From positions 1 through 33,575 of the forward strand of contig JABFSR010000181.1 in NCBI GenBank assembly GCA_013140495.1: a stretch of DNA of 33,575 nt, written 5' to 3'. Numbering within the stretch: the first letter of the stretch is position 1; every line of letters starts with the position of its first letter. The position numbers were made by a program, and so were the translations under genes. This document shows positions 16,359 to 23,908 of this stretch, piece by piece. The stretch is from Verrucomicrobiota bacterium (GTDB lineage Bacteria > Verrucomicrobiota > Verrucomicrobiia > Limisphaerales > JADLHS01). The notes under the pieces were generated by a model. It did no database searches. It saw nothing but the letters and a program-made list of their open reading frames with translations, and had not been told where the DNA came from.

Positions 16359-17152
16359 CCTCCCTTTTTACATCTTCGCAGAAGGTTTTGATCGGTGTCG
16401 TTCACCTGCGTCCGCTTCCAGGCTCTCCGGGATTCTCCGGCAGCCTGAGGGAGATCATAAAGGCGGCGGTTGCGGATGCGTCAGCCTATGAACGCGGTGG
16501 TGCTCACGCTGTGTTCATCGAAAACTTTGGCGACGTGCCATTCACAAAATCCGCCGTTGCGCCGGAAACGATTGCTGCCATGAGCGCCGCCGGTTGCGCG
16601 GTTCGCGCAGCGGTGAAACTGCCCATCGGCTTCAACGTGCTTCGCAACGATGCCCGGGCCGCGCTTGCTCTTTGCGCCGCATGCGAAGGGAGTTTCATCC
16701 GCGTCAATGTTCATTGCGGCGCGATGCTGACGGATCAGGGGTTGATCGAAGGCGACGCCTACAACACGCTGCGTTATCGCAAAGCCATCGCGCCCGGAGC
16801 GGAGATATTTGCGGATGTTCACGTCAAGCACGCTGTGCCGTTGGGAGACTGGTCATTGGAGGATGCTGCGCACGATACGGTACAACGCGGTCTCGCTGAC
16901 GCGTTGATTGTTTCCGGCGTCGGTACAGGTAAGCCTGCGGACATCGCGGACGTGGAACGCGTTCGTCGCGCTTGTCCTGAAACAAAGCTGCTTCTGGGAA
17001 GTGGTGTAATGCTGGAGAATGTACGGGATTACCTGCGCCACGCTGACGGAGTGATTGTGGGCAGTTCACTCAAGCGCGATGGAATACTTTCCAATCCCGT
17101 GGATTCAAAACGCGTGGTCGCACTGGTCAAGATGATGAGGAATTGTTTGTGA
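16355..17152 (+). CDS. BtpA/SgcQ family TIM-barrel protein
   Basis: A 265-residue protein of the BtpA family (related to photosystem I biogenesis protein BtpA and to SgcQ). Landmarks are the opening VLIGVVHLRPLPGSPG, GGAHAVFIENFGDVPF, LPIGFNVLRNDARAAL, EIFADVHVKHAVPL, LIVSGVGTGKPAD and the phosphate-binding-like end DGVIVGSSLKRDG. The GTG start at 16355 overlaps the rnc stop (GTGA), so translation is probably coupled. In non-photosynthetic bacteria the function is not settled. A decayed RAYT fragment in the opposite strand abuts the 3' end. Confidence 0.9.
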   Translation: MTSLFTSSQKVLIGVVHLRPLPGSPGFSGSLREIIKAAVADASAYERGGAHAVFIENFGDVPFTKSAVAPETIAAMSAAGCAVRAAVKLPIGFNVLRNDARAALALCAACEGSFIRVNVHCGAMLTDQGLIEGDAYNTLRYRKAIAPGAEIFADVHVKHAVPLGDWSLEDAAHDTVQRGLADALIVSGVGTGKPADIADVERVRRACPETKLLLGSGVMLENVRDYLRHADGVIVGSSLKRDGILSNPVDSKRVVALVKMMRNCL

Positions 17153-17155
17153 TCG

Positions 17156-17244
17156 GGGTCGTCGCGGAAGATTGGCTCGCGGTGGTCGCCACGATTGATG
17201 ACGGGTAAATCACGTCGGGATATTCAATGCGCAAGGCGCGGCAT
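17156..17244 (-). pseudogene. RAYT (REP-associated tyrosine transposase) N-terminal remnant 1
   Basis: On the minus strand this region reads ALRIEYPDVIY and then, after a frameshift, INRGDHREPIFRDDPD. This is the conserved N-terminus of RAYT proteins (typically LRIEYPGAIYHVMNRGDRRE). The start codon would be at 17244. The region carries a frame change near TACCCGTCATC and lacks the catalytic HUH and Tyr parts. The readable frame runs on into the antisense of the BtpA 3' end, so the junction lies around 17153-17160. It is homologous to remnant 2 at 18773-18956, in the same orientation. Confidence 0.8.
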
Positions 17245-17270
17245 GGGCCTCCTTCACCGCCGCGCCGGAT

Positions 17271-17301
17271 TTGTGTCAAAAGTAAGGAGCGACCCCTTTA
17301 C
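17271..17301 (+). repeat. REP-type repeat, copy 1
   Basis: This copy is TTGTGTCAAAA followed by GTAAGGAGCGACCCCTTTAC and lies just outside the start side of RAYT remnant 1. Related copies occur at 18727-18772 (opposite orientation, tandem) and 18983-19013 (same orientation). The core GTAAGGAGCGACCCCTTTAC is a near-palindrome with GTAA(A)G/CTTTAC ends. Confidence 0.85.
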
Positions 17302-17390
17302 GCAGGGATGGCTGACGGTCCACCGGCGCCATTGCTACAAGCGCACCGAAATCCCTCGCCAAAAGCCGCCACTCATGCTTCCATACCCCT

Positions 17391-18449
17391 ATGAAAGCCT
17401 CCCATCTCCTTTCAGGTATCGCTTTCTTTGTGCTCGCAACAATACGTGCGGTCGCGATCGGCGCGACCTACACGCCCTATGTTCTTGGCACGGGGACAGC
17501 CAACGACATCAATTCTTCCAGAACGGTTATCGGCCAGATCTATACGACCAATGGCGGCTATGTGTTCAGTGCTTTCAGTTACAGCGGGGGAGTCCTGGTG
17601 AATCTCGGCACGTTGGCAGGTGACACAGACAGCGGAGCCTCGGCCATCAATGACTCCGGCGTGATTGTCGGCACCAGTTCCAATCCCAACACTGCGGTGC
17701 GGGGAATTCGTTACAGCGGCGGAGTGATGAGTGCAATCAATGGCGGCGCTCCGTACACCTACGCTTCAGGAATCGACGACAGCGGCGTGATCGTGGGTGA
17801 GACCGGTGCCGCACCGGTCGCATTCGTGAACAACGGCGGGGTGGTAACGACGCTGGGGACGCTGGGCGGACCTTACAGCGGGGCCGCAGCGATCAACAAC
17901 TCCGGCACGGTGGTGGGTAGGGCCGATGTGACCCCTTCCCTCACGCATGCATTTCGGTACGCCGGGGGAGTCATGACGGATCTGGGAGGCTTATTCAGCG
18001 CAGGAAATCCTAGTTATGCCTGGGATATCAACGACGCAGGAATCATCGTCGGTGATAGTATCGTCAACGGCTACTCGCGGGCGTTCCGCTACAACGCCAG
18101 CGTAATGACGGCCCTGCCCACGCCGAACGTGTTTCACAGTACGGCAGAGGCCATCAATTCCGCGGGGCTGATCGTGGGTTCCTATACCGCGCCGAGTCCG
18201 TTTCGCGACCATGCGGCGCTGTGGGACGGGGACACACTGATTGACCTTGCTCCGTACTTGGACCAGATCGGGTTGACCGGGTGGAACAGCCGGGCAATGG
18301 GGATCAACGACAATGGTGATATCGTCGGCGACGCGTGGGACGTCCATTACAACCACCGCGCTTTTCTGCTCGCGGTTCCTGAACCTTCGCCAATGTTGTT
18401 GCTTATCGTCGGCTTGGCGGTGCTCGGCCAGGCGGTTCGGGCTCGATGA
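17391..18449 (+). CDS. HAF-repeat PEP-CTERM protein
   Basis: A 352-residue exported protein. Signal peptide MKASHLLSGIAFFVLATIRAVA is followed by repeated units built on AINxSGxIVG and AFRYxxGVMTxLG (for example AINDSGVIVGTS, AINNSGTVVGRA, DINDAGIIVGDS, GINDNGDIVGDA). These are the HAF repeats of extracellular proteins, here about seven copies. The C-terminus is a PEP-CTERM signal: VPEPSP, a hydrophobic helix (LLLIVGLAVLGQ) and a basic end (AVRAR). Like the protein at 5465, it would need an exosortase encoded elsewhere. It is followed 52 bp later by an attC-like site in the orientation expected for a cassette gene. A CDS in a cassette of this type could be mobile. Confidence 0.93.
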   Translation: MKASHLLSGIAFFVLATIRAVAIGATYTPYVLGTGTANDINSSRTVIGQIYTTNGGYVFSAFSYSGGVLVNLGTLAGDTDSGASAINDSGVIVGTSSNPNTAVRGIRYSGGVMSAINGGAPYTYASGIDDSGVIVGETGAAPVAFVNNGGVVTTLGTLGGPYSGAAAINNSGTVVGRADVTPSLTHAFRYAGGVMTDLGGLFSAGNPSYAWDINDAGIIVGDSIVNGYSRAFRYNASVMTALPTPNVFHSTAEAINSAGLIVGSYTAPSPFRDHAALWDGDTLIDLAPYLDQIGLTGWNSRAMGINDNGDIVGDAWDVHYNHRAFLLAVPEPSPMLLLIVGLAVLGQAVRAR

Positions 18450-18501
18450 GCATCCACGGAGCCGGCTTCACGACGTGACCGCGCGTGAGTCCGACAGAGC
18501 A

Positions 18502-18594
18502 GCCTAACGAGGCGAGTGCAGTGGACGGCGGGAGTCCATCACCGTTCTGCATGGTGCGCCGTAGTCCCGCCGCCACTGACCCGCAGCGTTAGGC
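18502..18594 (+). other. Integron attC-like recombination site
   Basis: The site starts with GCCTAAC (R'', consensus RYYYAAC) and ends with GTTAGGC (R', consensus GTTRRRY); the flanks extend this pairing to 11 bp (18499-18509 with 18587-18597). Inside, CAGTGG pairs with CCACTG and CGGCGGGA with TCCCGCCG, with A18525 left unpaired. A second unpaired base is G18518. A short symmetric mismatch (AG/AG at 18510-18511 and 18585-18586) separates the outer and inner boxes, and the variable loop is about 31 nt. Core sites, two arms, unpaired central spacer and extrahelical bases are the defining attC features. It lies downstream of a plus-strand gene, as in a cassette. No integrase is in the window. 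Confidence 0.8.
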
Positions 18595-18607
18595 TGCATT
18601 GCGCGCC

Positions 18608-18730
18608 ATGCAAAAACTGAAAAATCTCTTCATTGCCGCTGCGCTAATGTTCGCGAGCGGTTGCGTTACCCAGGGGTTAATTGACAATCATGCGAAGGCG
18701 CACCAAGAAGATGATAAAGAAAAGAAGTAA
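18608..18730 (+). CDS. Small lipoprotein (cassette-type)
   Basis: A 40-residue open frame with start ATG at 18608, 14 bp after the attC core site. The leader MQKLKNLFIAAALMFASGC ends in a good lipobox (FASGC), so a lipid-anchored envelope protein is expected. The tail after the Cys (VTQGLIDNHAKAHQEDDKEKK) is hydrophilic and highly charged. The stop TAA at 18728-18730 is formed by the first bases of the REP-type repeat, so the original C-terminus may have been longer. The function is unknown. Confidence 0.65.
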   Translation: MQKLKNLFIAAALMFASGCVTQGLIDNHAKAHQEDDKEKK

Positions 18731-18772
18731 AGGGGTCGCTCCTTAAAGGGGTCGCTCCTTACTTTTGACACA
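18727..18772 (-). repeat. REP-type repeat, tandem copy 2
   Basis: Two overlapping copies of TAAAGGGGTCGCTCCTTA at 18728-18745 and 18744-18762, followed by CTTTTGACACA. They are in the opposite orientation to copies 1 and 3. With copy 3 they form inverted repeats around RAYT remnant 2. Confidence 0.85.
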
Positions 18773-18956
18773 GGTTCAGATCGGGCTGGTTGACGGACCT
18801 CGCCCAATGTTTGGAGGAAGCGGGTGCGGTCAGCATCGTCCTGGAAAATTGGCTCCCGCCGATCACCACGATTCATGACGCATGTCTCGCCGAAGCTGTC
18901 ATGCGTAGGCGATGATAAATCGCGCCGGGAGATTCGATGCGCAGTTGGCGCGGCAT
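18773..18956 (-). pseudogene. RAYT N-terminal remnant 2
   Basis: The minus strand from the ATG at 18956 reads MPRQLRIESPGAIYH. A 30-40 bp insertion follows, and then MNRGDRREPIFQDDADRTRF with LQTLGEV after it. This is the RAYT N-terminus, broken by the insertion at its normal IYH-VMNRG joint. The frame then runs into the REP-type repeat at 18772, so the catalytic region is lost. It is the longer of two related remnants (see 17156-17244). Confidence 0.85.
18878..18906. repeat. Hairpin inserted in RAYT remnant 2
   Basis: A perfect 7-bp inverted repeat, ACGCATG and CATGCGT, with a 15-nt spacer. It accounts for most of the extra DNA that interrupts the RAYT coding sequence between IYH and MNRGD. 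Remnant 1 does not have it. Confidence 0.6.
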
Positions 18957-18982
18957 GGGCATCCTTTACCGCTGCGCCGGAT

Positions 18983-19013
18983 TGTTGTCAATAATAGGGA
19001 GCGACCCCTTTAC
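18983..19013 (+). repeat. REP-type repeat, copy 3
   Basis: TTGTTGTCAATAATA followed by GGGAGCGACCCCTTTAC. It has the same position relative to RAYT remnant 2 as copy 1 has to remnant 1, but is more diverged. After it, to 19097, nothing else is seen except a TTGACA at 19057-19062 with no good -10 partner. Confidence 0.8.
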
Positions 19014-19097
19014 AAACTTTGAACCTCTATCCAAGTCTGGCTGTCGCGTTCTTGCTTTGACAATAAATCGTGTTCACAATTCACCCCAACAAATCAC

Positions 19098-20204
19098 ATG
19101 GCATACCAAGAAAAACAACTTCAGGAAATCTCCCGTCAGTTCCAGATCTACGGCGAGATTCTTCACGCTGAGACGCTCAAGATCGGGCACATCAACGAAA
19201 CCTATTCCGCCACCTACGACCAGGGCGGCACGCGGGTTCGTTACATCCACCAGAAGATCAACAAAGGCGTTTTCAAAAATCCCGTGGCCGTGATGAAGAA
19301 CGTCACGCGCGTTACATCACATATCCGCCGGAAGCTCGAGGAACAGAACGCCCGTGACATCACGCGCCGTTCACTCATCGTCATCCCCACGCGCGACGGC
19401 CAGTCGTATCACCGGGGCCGTGATGGTGAATTCTGGAGGACACTGGTTTTTGTGGAAGGCGTTCAGACGTTCGAGGCCGTTCAATCGCCGCTTCAGGCGT
19501 ATCAGGCGGGGCGTGCTTTTGGTGAATTCCAAAACTTTCTGGTGGATCTGCCGGGCGGGCGCTTGCATGAGACGATCCCGGCCTTTCACGACACGCGCAG
19601 GCGTTTCGCCGCGTTGCAACACGCCATTCACAAGGATCACTACAATCGCGCCAAGGACGCCCGCCGGGAAATTGAGTTCGCTCTTGAACGCGCCTCGATC
19701 ACAGGAGTGATTCTCGACGCAATGGCGAAGGGAAAAATCCCGGAACGCATCACGCACAACGACACGAAATTCAACAATGTGATGCTCGACACGGTCACGG
19801 GTGAGGCCCGGTGCGTGGTGGATCTCGATACGGTGATGCCTGGTTGCGTGCTTTATGATTTCGGCGACATGGTGCGCACCACCACAAGTCCCACGCTGGA
19901 AGACGAACGCGACCTCACGAAGGTCAAGATGCACATGCCGATCTTCAAACAACTGGCGACGGGCTATATTTCCGCAGCGGGTTCATTCCTTAAGCCGGCT
20001 GAAAAGTCACTGATGGCATTTTCGGGCAAGCTCATCACGTTCGAGATTGGCATTCGCTTCCTGACAGACTTTCTCAGCGGCGATACCTACTTCCGCATCC
20101 ATCGCCCGGATCACAATCTTGATCGTTGCCGCACGCAGTTCAAGCTGGTGCAATCCATCGAGCAACAGGAAAAAGCGATGCAGAAGTTTGTGGATGGGCT
20201 GTGA
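19098..20204 (+). CDS. NahK-like sugar/amino-sugar 1-kinase (aminoglycoside phosphotransferase fold)
   Basis: A 368-residue protein of the APH-type kinase superfamily, closest in motif set to N-acetylhexosamine 1-kinases and proteins often labelled mucin desulfatase or phosphotransferase. GHINETYSATY is the N-lobe strand region and FVEGVQTFEAV is the hinge. The catalytic loop is HNDTKFNN at residues 220-227 (Asp222 the likely base), followed by the metal-binding DLDTVMPG and LYDFGDMVRT. It probably phosphorylates a free sugar at C1 for salvage in the cytoplasm; the sugar is not known. It lies 183 bp upstream of the MFS-acyltransferase run, and whether it is part of that unit is unclear. Confidence 0.85.
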   Translation: MAYQEKQLQEISRQFQIYGEILHAETLKIGHINETYSATYDQGGTRVRYIHQKINKGVFKNPVAVMKNVTRVTSHIRRKLEEQNARDITRRSLIVIPTRDGQSYHRGRDGEFWRTLVFVEGVQTFEAVQSPLQAYQAGRAFGEFQNFLVDLPGGRLHETIPAFHDTRRRFAALQHAIHKDHYNRAKDARREIEFALERASITGVILDAMAKGKIPERITHNDTKFNNVMLDTVTGEARCVVDLDTVMPGCVLYDFGDMVRTTTSPTLEDERDLTKVKMHMPIFKQLATGYISAAGSFLKPAEKSLMAFSGKLITFEIGIRFLTDFLSGDTYFRIHRPDHNLDRCRTQFKLVQSIEQQEKAMQKFVDGL

Positions 20205-20387
20205 GTGGGGACAGAATGGGATTGCTGGTTGCGTCACTCCTCGCGCGCTGATTGAACAATCCATCAAGTGATTGCAGGAGCTTTTGGCTCAGTACGAGAA
20301 TCTGTGGTGGCTGCATCAAAACAACCGATGGCTGTCACGAGTTTTTCAATTCCCACTTGTGCCCTGGGTTGAGTAGCTTTGCGCCTG

Positions 20388-21626
20388 ATGACAGCCGGCA
20401 AACAACTTTCGCCAACATGGATGCTTTGCATTCTCACCGGTCTGAACCTGTTCAATTATCTCGACCGTTTCGTGCTGTCCGCCGTGCTTGCACCCTTGCA
20501 AAAGGAACTGGGCATCAACGACGGTCAGGCTGGTCGGCTCGTGACGGCATTCATGATCGGGTATTTCCTCACCTCGCCTGTCTTCGGCTGGCTGGGCGAC
20601 AGGTTTCCCCGGAAGTGGCTCATCGCTGCGGGAATCTTTGTGTGGAGTCTCGGCACAATACTCACTGGCTTCGCCGCAACTTTCGCCGTAATGGTCGCAT
20701 TCAGGGTTCTCGTCGGTCTGGGTGAAGCGAGTTATGCGACGATCAGCCCGAGTCTGATTTCAGACAGCTACGGACCAGCAAAACGAAACAACGCGCTCAC
20801 AATTTTTTATGTGGCCATTCCGGTCGGTGCGGCGCTGGGAACAATCATCGGAGGCGTCGTCGCGGCACACTGGGGCTGGCGACATGCTTTCATCTGGGCT
20901 GGTGCGCCAGGTTTGTTGCTTGCGCTCGTCTTGCTGCCGTTCGCCGAACCGAAACGCGGTGGGGCCGAAGGCAGGACGAAAGATGCGGCGCAACGACCGA
21001 CCATTCGCGACATCGCAAAGTTGTTTTTGATTCCTGATTATCTGCTCGTGGTACTGGGCTACACCGCATACACGTTTGCGCTTGGTGCGTTCGGGCACTG
21101 GGGGCCGACGTTTCTGAATCGAGTTCACGATGTGGCGGTGAAGGATGCCGGTGCTTTTTTTGGCGCAGTGCTGGTGGTTGCTGGATTGCTGGGAACTCTC
21201 ATCGGTGGATTTGCGGCAACTGCGTGGCACAAGCGAAATCCCGCAGGTTATGCGTGGACATTGGGGTTGTCCGTGCTTGTGGCCGTGCCGCTGGCATACG
21301 CAGCGTTCATGGTCACCAATACATTTTGGGCGATGACGTTTCTGGCGTCGGCGATGTTCTGCTTGTTCCTGTCCACCGGCCCTGTCAATACGCTCATCCT
21401 CGAAACCGTTCCGATAAACCTTCGCGCCAGCGCCATGGCGCTTTCGATTTTCATGATTCATCTCTTTGGCGACATGTGGTCGCCGGAAATCGTGGGTCGC
21501 ATCTCAGATGCGAGTGGTGGAAATTTGCGCAAGGCCGTTCTAATTTTACCTGTGGCCTTGCTGGTCAGTGCGGGACTATGGCTGGCGCTCGCTTTGAAAA
21601 CCCGGCGCGCAGCAAACCAACTATGA
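20388..21626 (+). CDS. Spinster-type MFS transporter, candidate lysophospholipid transporter
   Basis: A 412-residue, 12-helix MFS protein. Its motifs follow the Spinster (Spns) family: LFNYLDRFVLS (Asp26-Arg27), VFGWLGDRFPRKW, WSLGT, RVLVGLGEASYATISPSLISD (Glu113), IFYVAIPVGAALG and GAFGHWGPTFL. Eukaryotic Spns1 is reported to transport lysophospholipids and Spns2 sphingosine-1-phosphate. The ATG at 20388 is preferred to a TTG three codons upstream. The stop overlaps the start of an Aas-type gene (ATGA). E. coli pairs aas with lplT, an unrelated-subfamily MFS lysophospholipid flippase, so context suggests the same job here. Other substrates (sugars, organic anions) remain possible. Confidence 0.92.
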   Translation: MTAGKQLSPTWMLCILTGLNLFNYLDRFVLSAVLAPLQKELGINDGQAGRLVTAFMIGYFLTSPVFGWLGDRFPRKWLIAAGIFVWSLGTILTGFAATFAVMVAFRVLVGLGEASYATISPSLISDSYGPAKRNNALTIFYVAIPVGAALGTIIGGVVAAHWGWRHAFIWAGAPGLLLALVLLPFAEPKRGGAEGRTKDAAQRPTIRDIAKLFLIPDYLLVVLGYTAYTFALGAFGHWGPTFLNRVHDVAVKDAGAFFGAVLVVAGLLGTLIGGFAATAWHKRNPAGYAWTLGLSVLVAVPLAYAAFMVTNTFWAMTFLASAMFCLFLSTGPVNTLILETVPINLRASAMALSIFMIHLFGDMWSPEIVGRISDASGGNLRKAVLILPVALLVSAGLWLALALKTRRAANQL

Positions 21627-23908
21627 ACCAAGACACGGAATCGTCAGAGGTGACAAAGCAAAACTCCTTCGTTTGCTCGCTGCTGCGAGGAGTGCTCTGG
21701 GTTTTCACGCGGCTGCTCTATCGGGTGCGCGTGATCGGGAATGATTGTGTTCCCACCAAAGGCGGGGCGTTGTTTGTCTGCAATCACGGCTCCTTTGTGG
21801 ATCCATTGTTCGTCGGTGTTGCAACGAATCGTCATGTGCGTTTCATGATGTTCCAGGCAACCTACGATCTTCCCTGGATGAAACCGTTCGCCCGGGCTCT
21901 TGGTGTCATCCCGATCTCAAACGAACAATCGCCTCGGGAAATGATCAAGTCGCTCCAATCCGCGGCGGAGGCGATCCGCGCTGGTGAATTCGTCTGCATC
22001 TTTGCTGAAGGCCAGATCACGCGCACCGGCCAGTTGCTTCCGTTCCGACGCGGGTTCGAGCGCATTATGAAGGATCTGGATGCGCCGATCATTCCAGTGG
22101 CGATTGATGGGGTGTGGGGGAGCGTCTTCAGTTTCGAGCGTGGGCGATTCCTTTGGAAGTTGCCGCGGCGGTATCCGTATCCGATTACGGTCAGTTTCGG
22201 TTCGCCATTGCCCGCAACTGCGAGCCCGTATGAAGTGCGCCAATCAGTTCAGGAATTGCTGGCCGACGCCTGGCCGCTCAGGCGGCATCACATGAAGCCG
22301 TTGCATCGTGCTTTTGTGAGCATGGCGCGACGGCGTCCGTTTCGTTTCGCCATGGCGGACGCACAAACGAAACCAGTTTCGTTCGGTGGCGCGTTGACCC
22401 GGTCGGTGCTGCTCGCACGTCGGCTCAGGAAAATCTGGGCCGGGCAGGAAAAGGTCGGCCTGCTCCTGCCGCCGAGTGTTGGTGGCGCGGTGGTGAACTG
22501 GGCGGCCATGCTTTGTGGCAAGGTGCCCGTCAACCTGAACTACACTCTGTCCGAGGAATCAATCGAGTCGTGCGTCCAGCAGTGCGGCATCAAGACGGTG
22601 ATCACGTCGCGGGTGTTTTTGGAGAAACTGAAAATGAAGCCGCCGGGCGAGGCCATTTTTTTGGAGGACGTCGTGGGTAAACCGTCTCTTGCTGAGAAAG
22701 TCGTCGCTTTTCTTTACGGGCGATTCATGCCTGTTGGATGGCTTGAGCGTTCGTTTGAGTCCACCGGAAACAATGCGTCGAGCACTCCGCGTTCATTGGA
22801 TTCTCTGGCCACCATCATTTTCTCCAGCGGCAGCACCGGTGAACCGAAGGGCGTGATGCTTTCCCACTACAACATCGGGTCGAACATCCAGCAGCTCGGG
22901 CAATCCTTTGCGTTTGGCAAGACGGACAAGATTCTTGGCGTGTTGCCGTTCTTCCATTCATTCGGTTTTACCGGCACGCTCGTGTTGCCGTCCGTGCTCG
23001 GCCTGGGCGTGGTGTTTCATGCGAACCCGCTCGACCCTCGGACCATTGGAGCGTTGGTGGGCGAACACAAGGTCACGTTCCTGCTTGCCACACCGACGTT
23101 CCTGCAACTCTACATGCGCGGTTGCACGCCTGAACAGTTTGGCAGCGTGCGGCTCGTTGCCGTGGGGGCGGAGAAGCTGCCCGACCGGCTGGCGGCAGCG
23201 TTCGAGGAACAGTTTGGCATTCGCCCGTTCGAGGCTTACGGCTGCACCGAGTGCGCTCCGGGAGTGACGGTGAACACGCACGACTTCCGTGCACCGGGTT
23301 TCCGGCAGGTCGGAGGCAAACGCGGGAAGATCGGCCACCCGTTGCCGGGCGTCTGTGTAAGGATTGTGGATCCGGCAGATCCTCGTGCTCTCGTTCCATT
23401 GCCCATGGATCAAAGCGGGCTGCTGCTCGTGCGCGGCCCGAACGTCATGGTTGGATATCTTGGCAAGCCGGAGAGAACGGCGGAGGTTATCCACGAGGGC
23501 TGGTACATCACGGGAGATATTGCCGCCATGGACGAAGATGGATTCATCCAGATCACGGATCGCTTGAGTCGCTTCAGCAAGATCGGCGGGGAAATGGTGC
23601 CACACATCAAGGTGGAGGAGAAGCTGCACGAACTCGCAGACGTGACTGAACAAACGTTCGTTGTCACAAGCCTCGCGGATGAAAAGAAAGGGGAACGTCT
23701 TGTCGTGCTCCACAAGCTTTCCGACGAGAAACTGAAAAGCTGCTTCGAGAAACTCACCGCCAGCGACCTTCCAAACTTGTGGAAACCAAAGGTGGACGCG
23801 TTCGTGAAAGTCGAAATATTTCCGATGCTGGGCACGGGCAAGCTGGATTTGAGGAAGGTCAAGGAAGTGGCGGGGCAATCCAATTCAACCGCAGGCGGCC
23901 AGGTGTGA
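21623..23908 (+). CDS. aas: Aas-type bifunctional acyltransferase / acyl-ACP synthetase
   Basis: A 761-residue protein with two domains. Residues 1 to about 235 are a PlsC-type acyltransferase, with NHGSFVD (NHx4D motif) and FAEGQITRTG. Residues from about 260 to the end form an AMP-binding acyl-ACP/acyl-CoA synthetase, with the P-loop IFSSGSTGEPKGVMLSHY near residue 398, YGCTECAPG and the TGDIAAMDEDGFIQITDR motif. E. coli Aas (719 residues) has the same order and re-acylates 2-acyl-glycerophosphoethanolamine using ACP-bound fatty acid. The longer frame upstream of 21623 runs through the MFS gene and is rejected. The end overlaps the next gene (GTGA). Confidence 0.95.
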   Translation: MNQDTESSEVTKQNSFVCSLLRGVLWVFTRLLYRVRVIGNDCVPTKGGALFVCNHGSFVDPLFVGVATNRHVRFMMFQATYDLPWMKPFARALGVIPISNEQSPREMIKSLQSAAEAIRAGEFVCIFAEGQITRTGQLLPFRRGFERIMKDLDAPIIPVAIDGVWGSVFSFERGRFLWKLPRRYPYPITVSFGSPLPATASPYEVRQSVQELLADAWPLRRHHMKPLHRAFVSMARRRPFRFAMADAQTKPVSFGGALTRSVLLARRLRKIWAGQEKVGLLLPPSVGGAVVNWAAMLCGKVPVNLNYTLSEESIESCVQQCGIKTVITSRVFLEKLKMKPPGEAIFLEDVVGKPSLAEKVVAFLYGRFMPVGWLERSFESTGNNASSTPRSLDSLATIIFSSGSTGEPKGVMLSHYNIGSNIQQLGQSFAFGKTDKILGVLPFFHSFGFTGTLVLPSVLGLGVVFHANPLDPRTIGALVGEHKVTFLLATPTFLQLYMRGCTPEQFGSVRLVAVGAEKLPDRLAAAFEEQFGIRPFEAYGCTECAPGVTVNTHDFRAPGFRQVGGKRGKIGHPLPGVCVRIVDPADPRALVPLPMDQSGLLLVRGPNVMVGYLGKPERTAEVIHEGWYITGDIAAMDEDGFIQITDRLSRFSKIGGEMVPHIKVEEKLHELADVTEQTFVVTSLADEKKGERLVVLHKLSDEKLKSCFEKLTASDLPNLWKPKVDAFVKVEIFPMLGTGKLDLRKVKEVAGQSNSTAGGQV

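Noticed and set aside
17271..19013. CRISPR array suspected from repeated GTAAGGAGCGACCCC words
   Set aside because: Copies are few, differ in orientation and spacing, and flank transposase remnants, so they are REP-type repeats.
21224..21622. Upstream extension of the Aas frame
   Set aside because: It runs through the MFS gene in another frame. The ATG at 21623 gives the overlapping ATGA start typical of coupled genes and an N-terminus like Aas.
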